Shown here piece after piece: positions 53,401 to 60,829 of a stretch of DNA of 64,000 nt. The stretch lies in NCBI GenBank assembly GCA_026874595.1, contig CM049318.1:54761250-54825249 (forward strand). Direction: 5' to 3'. This stretch comes from Sipunculus nudus (Eukaryota; Annelida; Sipuncula; Golfingiida; Sipunculidae). Below the pieces are notes generated by a model that had not been told where the DNA came from, did no database searches, and was given only the letters and a program-made list of their open reading frames with translations. How positions within the stretch are numbered: the stretch's first letter is position 1; each line of letters starts with the position of its first letter. A program made the translations under genes and the position numbers.

Positions 53401-55993
53401 GGAAACTACTTTGACACCTGGCCTCTCACCAAGACCAGTGTCTATTTAAGACGGGCATTTATTTTTCTGAGACATTGTTTTGCCCAGGTGTCTTAATAAG
53501 GCAGGCAACTTTTTAGGGCCCAGCGTATGATCAATGAAATACAGTATTTAATGAGGTCAGAGGTCACTAGATATGCGACAGGCGAATTATGCACCATTTG
53601 CGGTGCTGTTAGTCATGAAATACACACCACTGCTCACTGAATCAAGGTCTGTAAAAATGAAGGTGCCTCGAACTTGGTAGTATGAAGATATTTAATAAGA
53701 ACATTTGAAATACATTGAGTGCAGGATTGTTGTAACAGCGGTCATGTACCCATGTCATTGGCATTTATTGATTCATTGATATATGGATGAGCCATGACAG
53801 TTTTAACTTTTTATTTTGAATAACAATACCAGGGTTCAACAACTTCTTGCTAATATAGGAAAATCTTCTATTCCACATTATTATGTTGCTTATGGTCATG
53901 ATTATAGGAGGACTATAGACGATCGGTAGATGAACTGGATGAGAAGGAGTTTGTCAGTTTACGTCTGGTCATCTGTGAACTCAGGAATCATTATGTGAGT
54001 ATACACCACAGGATTGTTTGTAATGTTGATATGTCTGTAATGTTGAGATTTCTTGAATTAAAAAAATGTTTGAAAAATATTGTTTTGATGAATTGATGCT
54101 CCAAATAATATCATGCAAGAAATTTCTCATTTTGTATCTGCAGTGCATAATACTGAGACATCTGTGATCAAGAATGCTTTTAACAGGGGGACATCTCTTT
54201 TGTAAGGGATATATCTGGGTATTTCAGAAACTGGCTAGCAGACTTGCAATCAGTGTGTAGCCAGTTTACTGACCATTTCCTGTGACCTCACTGGTCCAGC
54301 CTCCTTTGCCACTCTTTGTTTTGTCAAAGGCCTGAATGTGACATATTTCCATTAAAGATTACCTTGTCATGTGATCTGTTTGGCCAATGAGTGCCCCGGC
54401 TTTAATTTACTGCTGTGCTAAACATTGTTCCACCATGAGAAAATGTCATGCAAAGTCCATCAGTTTAGTTTGACCATAGAACCAGCTGACAAGCTGGCCC
54501 ATCAAATTTTGAATGTTTATCATTGCTAACTGTGAAAATAGAATGTAATTGACCTAATCCCACCACAGCCCTTTTGCTCTTCCCCATTGACCTAATAATG
54601 CTAAAGAGTTTAAAAAATGCTCCTTTATAGCAGGCTTTCCATGCCTGTGGTTGTGAGAGCTGTTTATAAGACTATAGTGACGTCATATAGGTTGGTTGCA
54701 TGGATGTCTCATTGACTTATAATGCATCAACTGGAATGGCAGTTTATACCTCTGTTCTCAAGTGATAAATATATCTTGATTTAAATTATTTCGGATTATT
54801 TGTCTCAAATGAATTCAGTGTAAGGTAAGACTTTATTATTCAGTCAGCAGAACACCTCCTGCAACCTTTGGCCTTGAACTGATAAACTGTCTCAATTGCA
54901 TAAAAAATATCATGGAAAAGCATGCAAACAGGGGTACTGGTACAAACTACACGTTCTGTTTGGGAGAGTTGCCAAAATCATGCAAATTTTTCACTTGTCA
55001 AGTGATTGTCATTTTACATTGACAACGTTGACCCGATTGGATGCTCCCTGCTGTTCTGCTCATGATTATTCATTGAATTAATATGCAGTTAAGGTCACAG
55101 AAGAGTTCATGGTGTGGTCAATTACAGTATATACTGCAATCACTTAATCAGCACCCAAATGTTCCTGATGATGTTTGTTGACCTGAGTGGTGCCACCAGG
55201 TGAAAGGCGGGATCTTACAAAATTAGCTTGTATAAAATCAGTGTAAAAAAATTGCTTAAAATTATAGTTTTAAACCTGGTGAAGTTTTCTTTCTTATGAT
55301 TTATATATTTATGAAATTCACATTTATTTACAAATGAATTTTTAAATTTTTTTTTCATTTTTAAATGCTACACAATTTTAAGCAACATGTATCAGGGACC
55401 TCCTTTATAGTGGGCTTATATCAAGTCTTCTTTGTTCAGGGTTGTCAATAAAGGGGGGGGGATGTTGCTATATATATCCCCCACCAAACTGTTTGCAAAG
55501 GAGGGATGGTCAGTGTAATCATCCCCCTTCCCATCATACAAAATAATATTTATATATTGTTAAATGAAATATATTAATAAATAGTATCATAGACTTTGGT
55601 TCCAGTTATAAGTTTACTATAAAATATTTTATCTTATTTTAGAACCAGGTTTAGAATTAACTTTTACTGGCATATTTGCATATTTTCTAAAACCTTATAC
55701 ATATTTGTAATATATTTGAAATGTGTTATACAGACGCTAATATATTTGAAATGTGATATATATATATATATATATTATATGTATATATGTGTATACCTGT
55801 GTGCGTGTGGACAAGTCATCCCCCGACCCTGGAAGATATTGACACCACCGCCTTTGTTTGATTTTGTAAATTTGTAAGGCTTGAGTAACATGAAATGTGT
55901 TGATTCTTTCAGGCCAGCTTACATGACATCATCACAAAAAACCTGGACAAGATAAAGAAACCGCGAACATCAAACGCAGACAGTTTATACTGA
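27662..55993 (+). CDS. PSME3: Proteasome activator complex subunit 3 (PA28-gamma/REG-gamma), spliced
   Basis: Ten exons (27662-27682, 32423-32455, 32896-32958, 34993-35088, 36097-36151, 37014-37126, 41377-41445, 51144-51266, 53908-53994, 55913-55993) join in frame to 246 residues, close to the usual ~250. All introns are GT-AG. Family members form a heptameric ring that caps the 20S core and opens its gate for ubiquitin-independent turnover of nuclear proteins. Seen here: the activation loop PRIEDGNNFGVSIQ (exon 7), a helical ITRAKIVSKVAKYPHV block (exon 8), a basic AKRKK stretch where PA28-gamma has its nuclear signal (exon 5), and a C-terminal SLY whose tail docks on the 20S alpha ring. There is no KEKE insert as in PSME1, so it is the gamma type. 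The introns are large and full of transposons. Only exon 1 is uncertain. Confidence 0.93.
28396..28912. mobile_element. hAT-type MITE, 517 bp, perfect 8 bp duplication
   Basis: CTAATTAC lies immediately outside both ends (28388-28395 and 28913-28920). The ends are TAGTGCTAGGAATC and, reverse complemented on the right, TAGTGCTCGGCGATTATC. Inner arms contain repeated AATCGATTAT/ATAATCGAT palindromic motifs. There is no transposase, so it is non-autonomous. It lies in PSME3 intron 1. Confidence 0.88.
29375..29415. repeat. (TA)n microsatellite
   Basis: About 20 TA dinucleotides preceded by a short TATGTG-type run, in PSME3 intron 1. Confidence 0.95.
30044..30914. mobile_element. hAT-type MITE, 871 bp, perfect 8 bp duplication
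   Basis: TTCAGAAC flanks both sides (30036-30043 and 30915-30922). The ends are TAGTGTTGGGACGATATGG and, reverse complemented on the right, TAGGGTTGGGAAGGTTACC. Both arms carry ATATCGCGATAT-like palindromes (near 30112 and 30822). The 132-codon minus-strand frame that runs through the right arm shows no transposase signature. It lies in PSME3 intron 1. Confidence 0.88.
31605..31850. repeat. Diverged CAGGTGTCC / GTCCGTA repeat
   Basis: CAGGTGTCCACC, CAGGTGTCCGC, TGTCCGTA and ACCAGGTTGA recur over about 240 bases. It resembles the AACCTGTCTAATGAGGAC segment near 29869, so it is probably an old MITE family. No clean ends are visible. Confidence 0.4.
32423..32455 (+). CDS. PSME3: PSME3 exon 2
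   Basis: 33 nt encoding VEEFKNDTKKE, phase 0 at both ends. The acceptor is TTTTACAG and the donor GTAAGT. It corresponds to the start of helix 1 of the PA28 fold. Confidence 0.85.
32896..32958 (+). CDS. PSME3: PSME3 exon 3
   Basis: 63 nt encoding 21 residues, AEKLVKDVFPRKVLQLNDML plus K. The VFPRKVLQL block matches the FFPKKLLEL-type segment of PA28-gamma helix 1. The acceptor is TTCCAG and the donor GTAAGC. Confidence 0.93.
33016..33460. mobile_element. Possible foldback element (CCAGGTTTTACCC motifs)
   Basis: The left edge CCAGGGTTTCCAT and right edge ATGCAAACCTTGG are imperfect inverted copies. The interior has TGGGTAAACCTGGGTAA, CCCAGGTTTTTGCCC, ACCCAGGCTTTTACCC and their inverses. No target duplication is visible. 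It lies in PSME3 intron 3. Confidence 0.4.
34116..34980 (+). mobile_element. Helentron-like element ending at the exon 4 acceptor
   Basis: It starts TTTTTAGCTCAGCTGACTAT. The 10 bp GCTCAGCTGA (34125-34134) is repeated inverted as TCAGCTGAGC (34950-34959), about 25 bases before the 3' end, the subterminal inverted-repeat pattern of Helentron-derived elements. The near-palindrome ACTCATGGGT follows, then CCCTTG and a T run that forms the PSME3 exon 4 pyrimidine tract. The interior after the start has GTCCGTCATCC and ATTTTGAAACCGTT, shared with 41776 and partly with 58990. No coding capacity. Confidence 0.6.
34993..35088 (+). CDS. PSME3: PSME3 exon 4
   Basis: 96 nt encoding 32 residues, including LKADLNIPVPEPVVNNHD. 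The LNIPVPEP motif is the conserved segment after helix 1. The acceptor tract CCCTTGTTTTCTTTCAG directly follows the 3' end of a transposon (34116-34980). Confidence 0.93.
35685..36065. repeat. Degenerate ~30-35 bp minisatellite
   Basis: Units of the type TTACAGTCTCTCAAACATCA are followed by 8-15 variable bases ending GTAG or GTAA. About eleven recognisable units have strong drift. It ends roughly 30 bases before PSME3 exon 5. Confidence 0.8.
36097..36151 (+). CDS. PSME3: PSME3 exon 5
   Basis: 55 nt encoding PQAKRKKVDSLVNNFEVS and the first base of a Gly codon. AKRKK is the basic, nuclear-localisation-like stretch in the homologue-specific loop. The acceptor is TTTTAG and the donor GTAAGT. 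An array of ~30 bp repeats ends about 30 bases upstream. Confidence 0.85.
36324..36344 (+). CDS. PSME3: Candidate in-frame 21 nt microexon of PSME3
   Basis: GTGTCTGGGAATTTGGAGTTG is preceded by GATCACCAG and followed by a full-consensus donor GTAAGT. It has the correct phase: included, it inserts VWEFGVG between exons 5 and 6; skipped, exons 5 and 6 still join in frame as ...VSGSKVY. It lies in the variable loop where PA28 paralogues differ in length. The polypyrimidine tract is weak, which would fit an optional exon. Confidence 0.4.
37014..37126 (+). CDS. PSME3: PSME3 exon 6
   Basis: 113 nt: it completes a Gly codon, then encodes 37 residues beginning SKVYSLPNGTAPANKKLTEL and ending DLIEHANM. 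It matches the PNG loop and helix 2 of the PA28 C-terminal domain. The acceptor is ATTTTAG and the donor GTAAGC. Confidence 0.93.
37152..38003 (+). mobile_element. HINE-like element with ~130 bp tandem core
   Basis: It begins GGCCCCGCTTGAAAAGC about 25 bases after the exon 6 donor and ends ACCACATCTAG before TTTT. GGCCCCGC near the start and GTGGGGCC near the end are near-inverted. Four units of ~130-144 bp occupy 37210-37790 (marked by CTGCAGCTTTCCC and CACAGGGAT). The open frames across them (37093-37803) are repeat by-products. CTAG-T ends and an internal tandem core are known from Helitron/Helentron-derived elements. Confidence 0.6.
38805..39690. repeat. ~181 bp tandem repeat, five units
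   Basis: GACTTTTTTTCGCAATGCCT recurs near 38804, 38985, 39166, 39346 and 39527. Each unit contains GATATTGGCCTGATTTTT, TGACCTACTT and a hairpin-like GAAAATTTCATGAAAAATAG. One diverged unit resumes at 40387 after the nested insertion, and another starts near 40565. Confidence 0.9.
39706..40386 (+). mobile_element. Nested element inside the tandem core
   Basis: The core repeat is broken after CATGTACAGCCG and a T run. It resumes at TTTCGCAATGC (40385 on), directly after ATATTCTAG. The insert begins TTAGCCCTCAGCTCATAGG, has GTCCGTCCGTCC tracts near 39786, and holds two ~300 bp related halves (GCAGGATATCTC near 39834 and 40136). Confidence 0.65.
41377..41445 (+). CDS. PSME3: PSME3 exon 7 (activation loop)
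   Basis: 69 nt encoding 23 residues ending PRIEDGNNFGVSIQ. This segment is essentially invariant across PA28 proteins and contains the loop that triggers opening of the 20S gate. The acceptor is TTTTTTCCAG and the donor GTAAGT. Confidence 0.97.
43673..43677. other. Target site duplication, left copy (TGTAC)
   Basis: Directly abuts the TGTCACC end of the left LTR and is identical to 50409-50413. Confidence 0.9.
43678..44810 (-). repeat. 3' LTR of the gypsy element (1133 bp)
   Basis: The ends TGTCACC...GGTGACA form a 7 bp perfect inverted repeat. I find only two differences from the other LTR, inside ...GCTCTGTyGGCAGC and GATCCrGTTCTC. The several short open frames here are repeated in the other LTR and have no known domain. 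Confidence 0.95.
44811..44825 (-). other. Polypurine tract
   Basis: On the minus strand AAAAGGAGGGGGTGA directly precedes the 3' LTR. It is the expected primer for second-strand synthesis. Confidence 0.8.
44826..45030 (-). other. Short non-coding tail between RNase H stop and 3' LTR
   Basis: About 200 bases with no frame. An envelope-like gene is not present. Confidence 0.6.
45031..45606 (-). pseudogene. RT C-terminal fragment plus RNase H
   Basis: The frame is open for about 205 codons. It starts after a stop near 45648 and has no ATG at its head. ALRAFLGLTGYYRKFVPNYA is the segment after the RT palm in Ty3-type polymerases. The RNase H domain follows, with its acidic residues: D74 (LKCDAS), E113/E115 (TIEKES), D140 (IQTDHKPL) and D183 (GPDFLSRL). 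VMRWALVLQEFRF is also typical. Numbering is from the TTG at 45606. The polymerase fingers and palm with the Asp-Asp box are missing. The remaining segment starts within about 25 bases of the integrase stop, in a different frame. It could supply RNase H at most. Confidence 0.9.
45629..46762 (-). CDS. Integrase of the gypsy-type element
   Basis: 377 residues. The N-terminal zinc-binding HHCC is H5, H12, C42, C45 (FCKSCPICQK). The catalytic core has D75 (SMDLVGPI), D135 (VLTDMGTQF) and E171 (GMVERFNG), giving D-x59-D-x35-E, intact. The C-terminal part has VQWKGPYTIVNRVGDLDYRI, the GPY/F module. The enzyme trims and joins the cDNA ends to target DNA. The true reading frame begins upstream: the end of the preceding frame (EFLKAQEEDG to SDKRGDQDG) is the usual integrase lead-in, and a frame change plus a TAA separate it from this frame (46763-46795). 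So the copy is damaged even though the catalytic triad survives. Confidence 0.93.
   Translation of the reverse strand: MRMGHEAVMAGHQGIDKTHDRVRTQFFWKGMYNDIAEFCKSCPICQKTIPKGKVPGATLGQMPLIDEPWRRISMDLVGPIHPASERGHRYILTVMDYATRYPEAVALKNIDTVSVADALVDIYARLGVPSEVLTDMGTQFTSDLMREVSRVLSVRQLTTTPYHPMCNGMVERFNGTLKLMLKRMCEERPRDWDRYLSAVLFAYREAPHESTGFSPFELLYGRIVRGPMRILRDLWTKRDTSVETKTTYQYVLDLQDKLSDTCALAREALNKSANRHRLLYDRGKCTRRFEAGDEVLLLLPTERNKLMVQWKGPYTIVNRVGDLDYRIKIGDKVKTFHVNMLKRYHARNEPQHILAAVAKGAPDSIHDPDGVDGETEH
46796..48556 (-). CDS. Gag-protease polyprotein of the gypsy-type element
   Basis: 586 residues. An N-terminal charged region rich in E/R (about 25-65) is probably a coiled coil. A retrotransposon Gag core spans about 82-250 (FPKIQLPPFDEAHDQLDAFL onward). 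One CCHC knuckle lies at 296-309 (CYLCNELGHKAREC). An aspartic protease region lies at about 385-478, with the catalytic DSG at 405-407 (VLRDSGCSS) and the terminal LALGNVAGAR. The last ~50 residues are the lead-in of integrase, so the frame is truncated by a shift. Gag forms the particle that packages RNA, and protease matures it. The ATG lies 720 bases after the 5' LTR. Apart from its end, the frame is intact. Confidence 0.93.
   Translation of the reverse strand: METLESLVRCGQALGLKDQALQDYVEARRRADEEREEIARQREIEREQREIEREREARAHELEVLRLKSDSGVKEERSRDVFPKIQLPPFDEAHDQLDAFLERFERLAVCQGYDRENWALHLSPLLRGKALGTYTQLSVSEAMDYNKLKIALLKRYQMTEEGYRHKFRTCRPERGETPSQFAVRLSGYLDHWIGMAGVGGDYDGVVNLLMCEQFVNCCSRDLSMFLKERRCRDFDSMVDLAESYTEAHGVHSLTAGPRYGNNVPRPAQPVSQPREKREVERSPGGQTFKPSGGIRCYLCNELGHKARECKTSARSRPRSSPQVGRAAGDQQRYRTNFSPPYNPKQKPETMSMAVVEAETETVGAVKPEVESPSQSLGFAAQTEGGISLPVCEGLVNGKSARVLRDSGCSSAGIRESYVEPNQFTGHQVECRLFDGSVRQFPTARINVDCAYFVGTIEAMVVGDAVCDLALGNVAGARDPYDPDPTWKSERSSGIVCDGVESQKEVSSAVETRSAAREKQIPTRSLNVASPVADVSPAEFLKAQEEDGSLAPYWRLAREARNDSPFRIEDGYLVRVVSDKRGDQDGS
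48557..49275 (-). other. 5' leader of the gypsy-type element
   Basis: 719 non-coding bases between the 5' LTR and the gag ATG. They include a GACG/GATG simple repeat (48707-48757). The primer site is at its head. Confidence 0.8.
49255..49270 (-). other. Putative tRNA primer-binding site (gypsy-type element)
   Basis: On the minus strand TGGCGAGCGTGCCAGG begins five bases after the 5' LTR. It would pair with a tRNA ending CCTGGCACGCTCGCCA. The discriminator base would be G. I cannot name the tRNA with confidence. Confidence 0.7.
49276..50408 (-). repeat. 5' LTR of the gypsy element (1133 bp)
   Basis: Same length and sequence as 43678-44810 except two bases. It contains promoter and polyadenylation functions by analogy, but the exact sites are not resolved here. 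Confidence 0.95.
50409..50413. other. Target site duplication, right copy (TGTAC)
   Basis: Matches 43673-43677 exactly. Confidence 0.9.
51144..51266 (+). CDS. PSME3: PSME3 exon 8
   Basis: 123 nt encoding 41 residues, EDTMAEARQVETEAATYLDQ then IARYHITRAKIVSKVAKYPH and V. The acceptor TTTTTTCTAATTGCAG lies directly after a transposon 3' end. The upstream intron (9.7 kb) holds the young Ty3/gypsy insertion. Confidence 0.97.
51300..52180. other. PSME3 intron 8, no further gene
   Basis: Short frames on both strands (51350-51595, 51928-52281) have no recognisable domain and drift into repeat sequence. Confidence 0.4.
52186..52800 (+). repeat. ATGCCCGTCTATGC-type dispersed repeat
   Basis: It begins TTATGCCCGTCTATGCTGGG and GGTATACCCACGGTCCG, then a GTCTGTCTGTCCATCCG tract. 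It is followed by three related ~170-200 bp blocks (ACATATTTAATRAGGYCAG near 52366, 52516 and 52658). It resembles the openings of the other Helentron-like repeats. The right end is not resolved; a fourth similar fragment is at 53540-53575. Confidence 0.55.
53908..53994 (+). CDS. PSME3: PSME3 exon 9
   Basis: 87 nt encoding 29 residues starting EDYRRSVDELDEKEFVSLRL and ending ELRNHY. The acceptor is ATTATAG and the donor GTGAGT. It matches helix 4 of the PA28 fold. Confidence 0.96.
54541..55130. repeat. Diverged copy of the CRE-type repeat
   Basis: It matches 15362-15970 in order: CCACCACAGCCCTTTTGCTC, TTCCATGCC, TGACGTCA (54678-54685), GGATTATTTGTCTCAAA, CAGCAGAACACCTCCTGCA and ATGATTATTCATTGAATTAATATGC. 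It is a single unit here, in PSME3 intron 9. Confidence 0.75.
55913..55993 (+). CDS. PSME3: PSME3 exon 10 (C-terminus and stop)
   Basis: 81 nt encoding ASLHDIITKNLDKIKKPR, then TSNADSLY and TGA. The KNLDKIKKPR block and terminal Tyr match PA28-gamma proteins. The acceptor is TTCTTTCAG. Confidence 0.95.
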   Translation, partial: ASLHDIITKNLDKIKKPRTSNADSLY

Positions 55994-56868
55994 CCTTCCC
56001 ATCATCCCACACAGGGCCTCGCACCGCAACAAGACTTAGGACATTTTGGTACTATATATCACTGCTTTCAACATGCTGGAATGCAGTGTTATTACTACAA
56101 CCATCAGAGGAGCTGTCAGTAAAATGAAAGAAGGCGTATAAAGTAATTTTATGTAAAATATCAGTGCTGATCTCTCTCTCCATAAACACAGGAGAGTATT
56201 CATATTCTGATACTTTTTACCATGGGAGGATAGTTTTGTTTTACCTTTTCTGTTGTAACGATTCAGCATATTACAGAGGATGTATTGTCCTAGAGTATTA
56301 AAACCAGTGCTTTCGTCAGGTCATCGTTGAAGCTTGACACATGGTGCTGTCGATTTCCAGTCTACTGCAAGATAACTTGGTACCACTTACAGTCACCAGA
56401 GGAACTAAGTTATTCAAACTATGGCAAATAAGGTAATTTTGTTTTAGGTGGTGGGGGGGGATGGAATCAACAGAATTTTTCTCTCCATAACGGTATGCAC
56501 TAAGATCTTCCAGTGTTGTGTCATACTCATGCCATTTATCAGCTTAGCTAATAGCATTTTGTGTATGACATCTTAATGATTAATCATTTTGTTCTATACA
56601 GTAAATTTTTAATGCCTTAACTATGGTCATCATGATGCAAGCTGGTGGCAAAGAAAGTGTTACACAAAAAAATATATGCTAGCTTGCAAAATTAGATTTG
56701 TGTATTTACATTAGAGAATTTATCATAATGTGCTATATTCTGGAACTACCAGTACTAAAAAGAAAGACATACCAGTAAATATATTTTTTATAAACTGCCT
56801 GTACAAGTTTTCTGTCAGCAATTGTATGCATATGTATGTTTGTGTATATAAAAGATATGATATATATG
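55994..56868 (+). other. Probable start of PSME3 3' UTR
   Basis: No frame of note. It follows the stop codon and holds no element boundary up to the MITE at 56871. The extent of the transcript is not determined. Confidence 0.35.
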
Positions 56869-56870
56869 TA

Positions 56871-57044
56871 CAGTAAAACCTCCAAATTACGGACACTGAT
56901 TGGACCAGACATTTTGCCTGATTTAGAGAGGTGATCTTTGTAGGGAGGTTATGGATTTTGGACCTTCTTTCACTGGGAGTGCCCATAAGTGGCTGCAAAT
57001 AGGTGCCCTTAATACAGAGGTGCCCATAAGGAGAGGTTCCACTG
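56871..57044. mobile_element. 174 bp TA-flanked MITE
   Basis: The left end CAGTAAAACCTCC and the right end, reverse complemented, CAGTGGAACCTCTCC are inverted. TA lies outside both (56869-56870 and 57045-57046). It resembles Tc1/mariner-type MITEs. Related partial arms occur near 29869, 32190 and 38056 (ACAGTnGAACnT). Confidence 0.7.
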
Positions 57045-57322
57045 TATATGCATTTGTTAGCCATAGTGGGGAGAATCAGTCTGGAACATGCTATTGGCAG
57101 CAGCTGGGCATTTATTTTTCCTTTTGATAATTTCTAAAGAGTGGGTAAATCCCCAGCATGTACTGTAAGACCTTGCATACCGTCATGTCTGTTTTATTGC
57201 ACTGTTGCCACTACCTCTCCAGGCTATAGATCAGTTTACTGCCATTGGTTCGATTGTATATTTTATTTAACTCTGTGAATTTTACCTGAAGTTTAAGATC
57301 TAATATCAGTACCATCTCAAAA

Positions 57323-57328
57323 AATAAA
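57323..57328 (+). terminator. Candidate PSME3 polyadenylation signal
   Basis: This is the first good AATAAA after the stop codon, giving a 3' UTR of about 1.35 kb. An earlier ATTAAA lies at 56297-56302. Neither can be confirmed without transcripts, and a MITE (56871-57044) would sit in the longer UTR. Confidence 0.25.
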
Positions 57329-57798
57329 AACTCTTGGGAACTGATTTTGACTTTTCATTTTACACATGCATTTACACACGCCCGTAGATAAGAAAAGACA
57401 AAACCTTATATTTTTAGCGAACCTGTGAGCTTATGTGATCGTGTGGTGTGGACTGTCATCTGTATGTTAAATCATATTATCCAAAAAGGGGAGGAGCTGG
57501 GACCACTAAACTTTATGTAAAATCAGTCATCTTTCAACACTGTTGGATTTGAGGACATCTTCATCAACTTCCTTTTTAGTGAACCTGTGAGCTTATGCGA
57601 TGGTGTGGCGTCGTGTGTCATGCGTCATACGTCGTGCGTCGTCTGTATGTTAACCATAGCTATCTCAAAAACGGCAGGAGCTAGCATCAACAATTTTGAT
57701 GCAAATAATCAGTCATCCAAAAAACTATATTGGATTTTGTTTATTTTTTTTCCAACTGCATTTTCTTAGATTTTATCGGGGAAATAGGTAAAAAAAGC

Positions 57799-58470
57799 TT
57801 TAAAAATCTTCTTCTCCGAAACTGTCCAGCCAAATTGTCCAATATTTCACAGAAATGATCCTTGGAACTATCTTTCTCAAGTTTGTTTGAATGGTTCTAA
57901 CAGTTCATAGATTTTTGGCCGAGTTACAGGAGGTTAAACTTTGTTAATTGTGCAAAAAAGCATATTAAAATTTAAATCTCAGAAACGGCTGGAGCTATCA
58001 TCACCAAATTTTCTGCCAATGTTGGTCACATAGTTCATATCTGAAATCAAGGTATTGGTGGCGCCACCTGAATCGGCCTTTTTTGTACGGGGTCATCAGT
58101 GCCTGTATCACACTGAGGGCTACAAAAAACTTCTTCTCTGAAATTATATGGCCAAAATGTTTAATATCGCACAGAAATTATCCTACGGTAGTGCTTTCTG
58201 CAGTTTGTTCAAATGGTCTCTTTTCAGTGACTTTTGGCTAAGTTATGGGAAGCTGAATTTAGTCATATGCCATAACAGCCCATTTTAGCTCAGTGGCTAC
58301 AAAGATCTTCTTCTCAAAAACCACTTGGCCAAATTCTTAAATCACACACATTAATTATCCTCAGATGTTGAGAATTCAAGTTTGTTCAAATGGTTTTGGT
58401 TCAGTGCTTTTTGGATGAGTTACGGGAAGCTGAACTGTTGCTGTATCTTCCTATATGAGTTATAAACCTG
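57799..58470. repeat. Degenerate ~180 bp repeats
   Basis: TCTTCTTCTCnnAAAC, GGCCAAATT and CAAGTTTGTTcnAATGGTT with TTTTGGnnGAGTTA recur near 57809, 58128 and 58308. A further copy lies at 62115-62225. Confidence 0.7.
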
Positions 58471-58984
58471 CGAAACGTTTTTCAACTGATGCCACTGCAG
58501 CCGGTTTGTTAAATATTTTACAAGAACAATTGCTACAATAATTCTTATAATAATTGTCATTAATGGCTCCATATGAATGATTTTTGGCTGAATTATGGAG
58601 ATTGAATTGAGTCATTTTACCATATATGTTAGCTGTGTTATGCTTTTACATCTAGCCTGGCACCAGTTTATCAGCATCTATTACATCATGCCACTAGACA
58701 TTTAGATTTCAGGTTATCTTTGGTTAATATTGACAAGAAAGTTTTTTTAAAAGCTTTTAAAAAATTTAGATTTATGATTTAAGTTATTCATAATACCAGG
58801 CAATGTTACAATCATGGATATACAGCTCTCTGTGGCTATATAAAGACAACTGTACGTGGATTATAAATTATTGTTATCCTTACTAAACTTAATTCAAGAA
58901 TTTGCCATCAATGAGATATATCTGTATTTTAATTTTGCATTCAGTATGCATCCGTAATAATTTTACATATATTCCTGATTTCTT

Positions 58985-59900
58985 TTTTAGCTCAGCTGAC
59001 TTTCAGTCACGCTGGGCTATAGCAATGGGTCTTTGTCCGTCATCCTTCCGTCTGTCCGTCCGGCCGGCTGGCCGTCCGTTAGCAGGGCACAAATCGTAAC
59101 CGTAAGGGGTAGGGCCATGAATCCTATGCAGTCTTAGAGGTTCTAAAAAGATCTCCTTGCAAACCTGAAATTAGGTCACTGCGACCTATATTCTCGAAGT
59201 TATGGGGTGTGTTTGCACCCCCCAGAAATAATTCTTTTAGCCAAAATTTTTATCCCAAACCTTCCATCTTTCACATACAGCTCACCTACCAACAGGGGAA
59301 GAACCATAATTATTTTGAGGTCACAAGGTCAAAGGTCAAGGTCACAGAACCAACTTCTTTGAAAAGCCTGTGGATGCATTTTAAGCCAAACCTTTCATCC
59401 CAATTCTTTGATCTTTCACTTATAGCTCATCTACTAAGTGGGAGAAGAATCCTATAGATGTTGAGGTCACAAAGTCAAAGGTCAGGGTCACAGGATCCAC
59501 TTCTTTGAAAAGGTTGTGGACACATTTCAAGCTAGACCTTTCATTCCAAACCTTTCAGCACTGATATCGCTTCTCTGCCAACAGGGGAAAAGACCTGTTG
59601 ATTTTGAGGTCAAAGGTCAAGTTCACAGCACCCTCTTCTTGCGTGGAGTCATTTTCAGGCAAACTTTTCAATCTATACTTTCCATCTGTCATGTATGGCT
59701 TACCTACCAATAGGGGAAGAAGCCTATGGATGTTGAGTTCAAAAGGTCAAAGGTCAAGGTCACAATATTGTTCTAAATGCTTGTGAACATATTTCAAGTG
59801 AAACTGTTCAACCCAAACCTTCAGTCTTTCACATATGCCACATCTATGCATCACTCAATGTGATTCAAAGTTCATATTTATGGGTCTTTTTGCATGAAGA
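58985..59900 (+). mobile_element. TTTTTAGCTCAGCTGAC-type element, third copy
   Basis: It opens TTTTTTAGCTCAGCTGACTT and is followed by GTCCGTCCGGCCGGCTGG. GCTCAGCTGA is at 58990-58999. The body has four ~180 bp units (AGGTCAAAGGTCAAGGTCACA near 59327, 59475, 59605 and 59740). The frames at 59209-59786 are repeat by-products. The 3' end is not identified. Confidence 0.55.
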
Positions 59901-60829
59901 AATAACTAATTGATTTTGAGGTCAGCTGGTCAGGAGGTTAAAGGTTGCAGGTCTAAGTTATTCACTCATTGGTTGCCAAGTAATTACACCCGGCCAGATG
60001 TAATTGGTTAGTAGTTGCCCATCATTTAGAAAGAATCCAGTTGATACGTGGGCAAAAGGCCAAGGTCATAGGTCAGGTCAACTTATTTTGTAGACCATCT
60101 CTATTTTTCTTGTATATTTAAGCTTGCATTCCAGCTGGTACATCTCACCGTGTGGCTGTAATTGTGAGTGACACTGGTGACATATGACTCCCTTTTGTAT
60201 CAGGCTATTAAGTGATAAGGCTGAGTGATAAGTACCTCGTTACTGCATAACAAAACACTGTTGTTGGAATACTTCAGCCAGGAATTAACACTATGAGAGT
60301 ATAGTATTAATTTTGCAGTTTATTTTATGGAATCATAGCAATAAACGTAGTTTCCTAGGTATCTGAATATTTTTAAATAAATCATCTGAATATTTTTATA
60401 TAAATCACCACTTGTAAAAGCAAGTGTTTGTTCTCATAATATGTGGATGTGTACTTGATTTAGGATGGCTTTATTTTATTACGAGACTCTTAGTCATGCT
60501 TTCTGCATTTCTTTTCTTTCAGGTTTTGCTGTTTACCAACCCTGCTGACCCCATTGAAAAGCAGAGTGATAATAAAAAATATTGGACCTACACTTTTACA
60601 TTTGCATATCTATAAATCTGATATGAGCGCCTGAACATGCCTTTTGAATTGTTTTGGACATTCATTACTGTAACATCATTTGGAGAATTTGCCCCAAGTT
60701 GGTCTCTTATTGGAGGATGTGTGATATCAAATGTCAGACTTGTCAGAAATCCATTATGTTTATTAGTTTCTGCAGACTGCCTTACTCACCTAAGCCTTGT
60801 CAACCCAGTGCATCAAACTCAAGGGAAAT

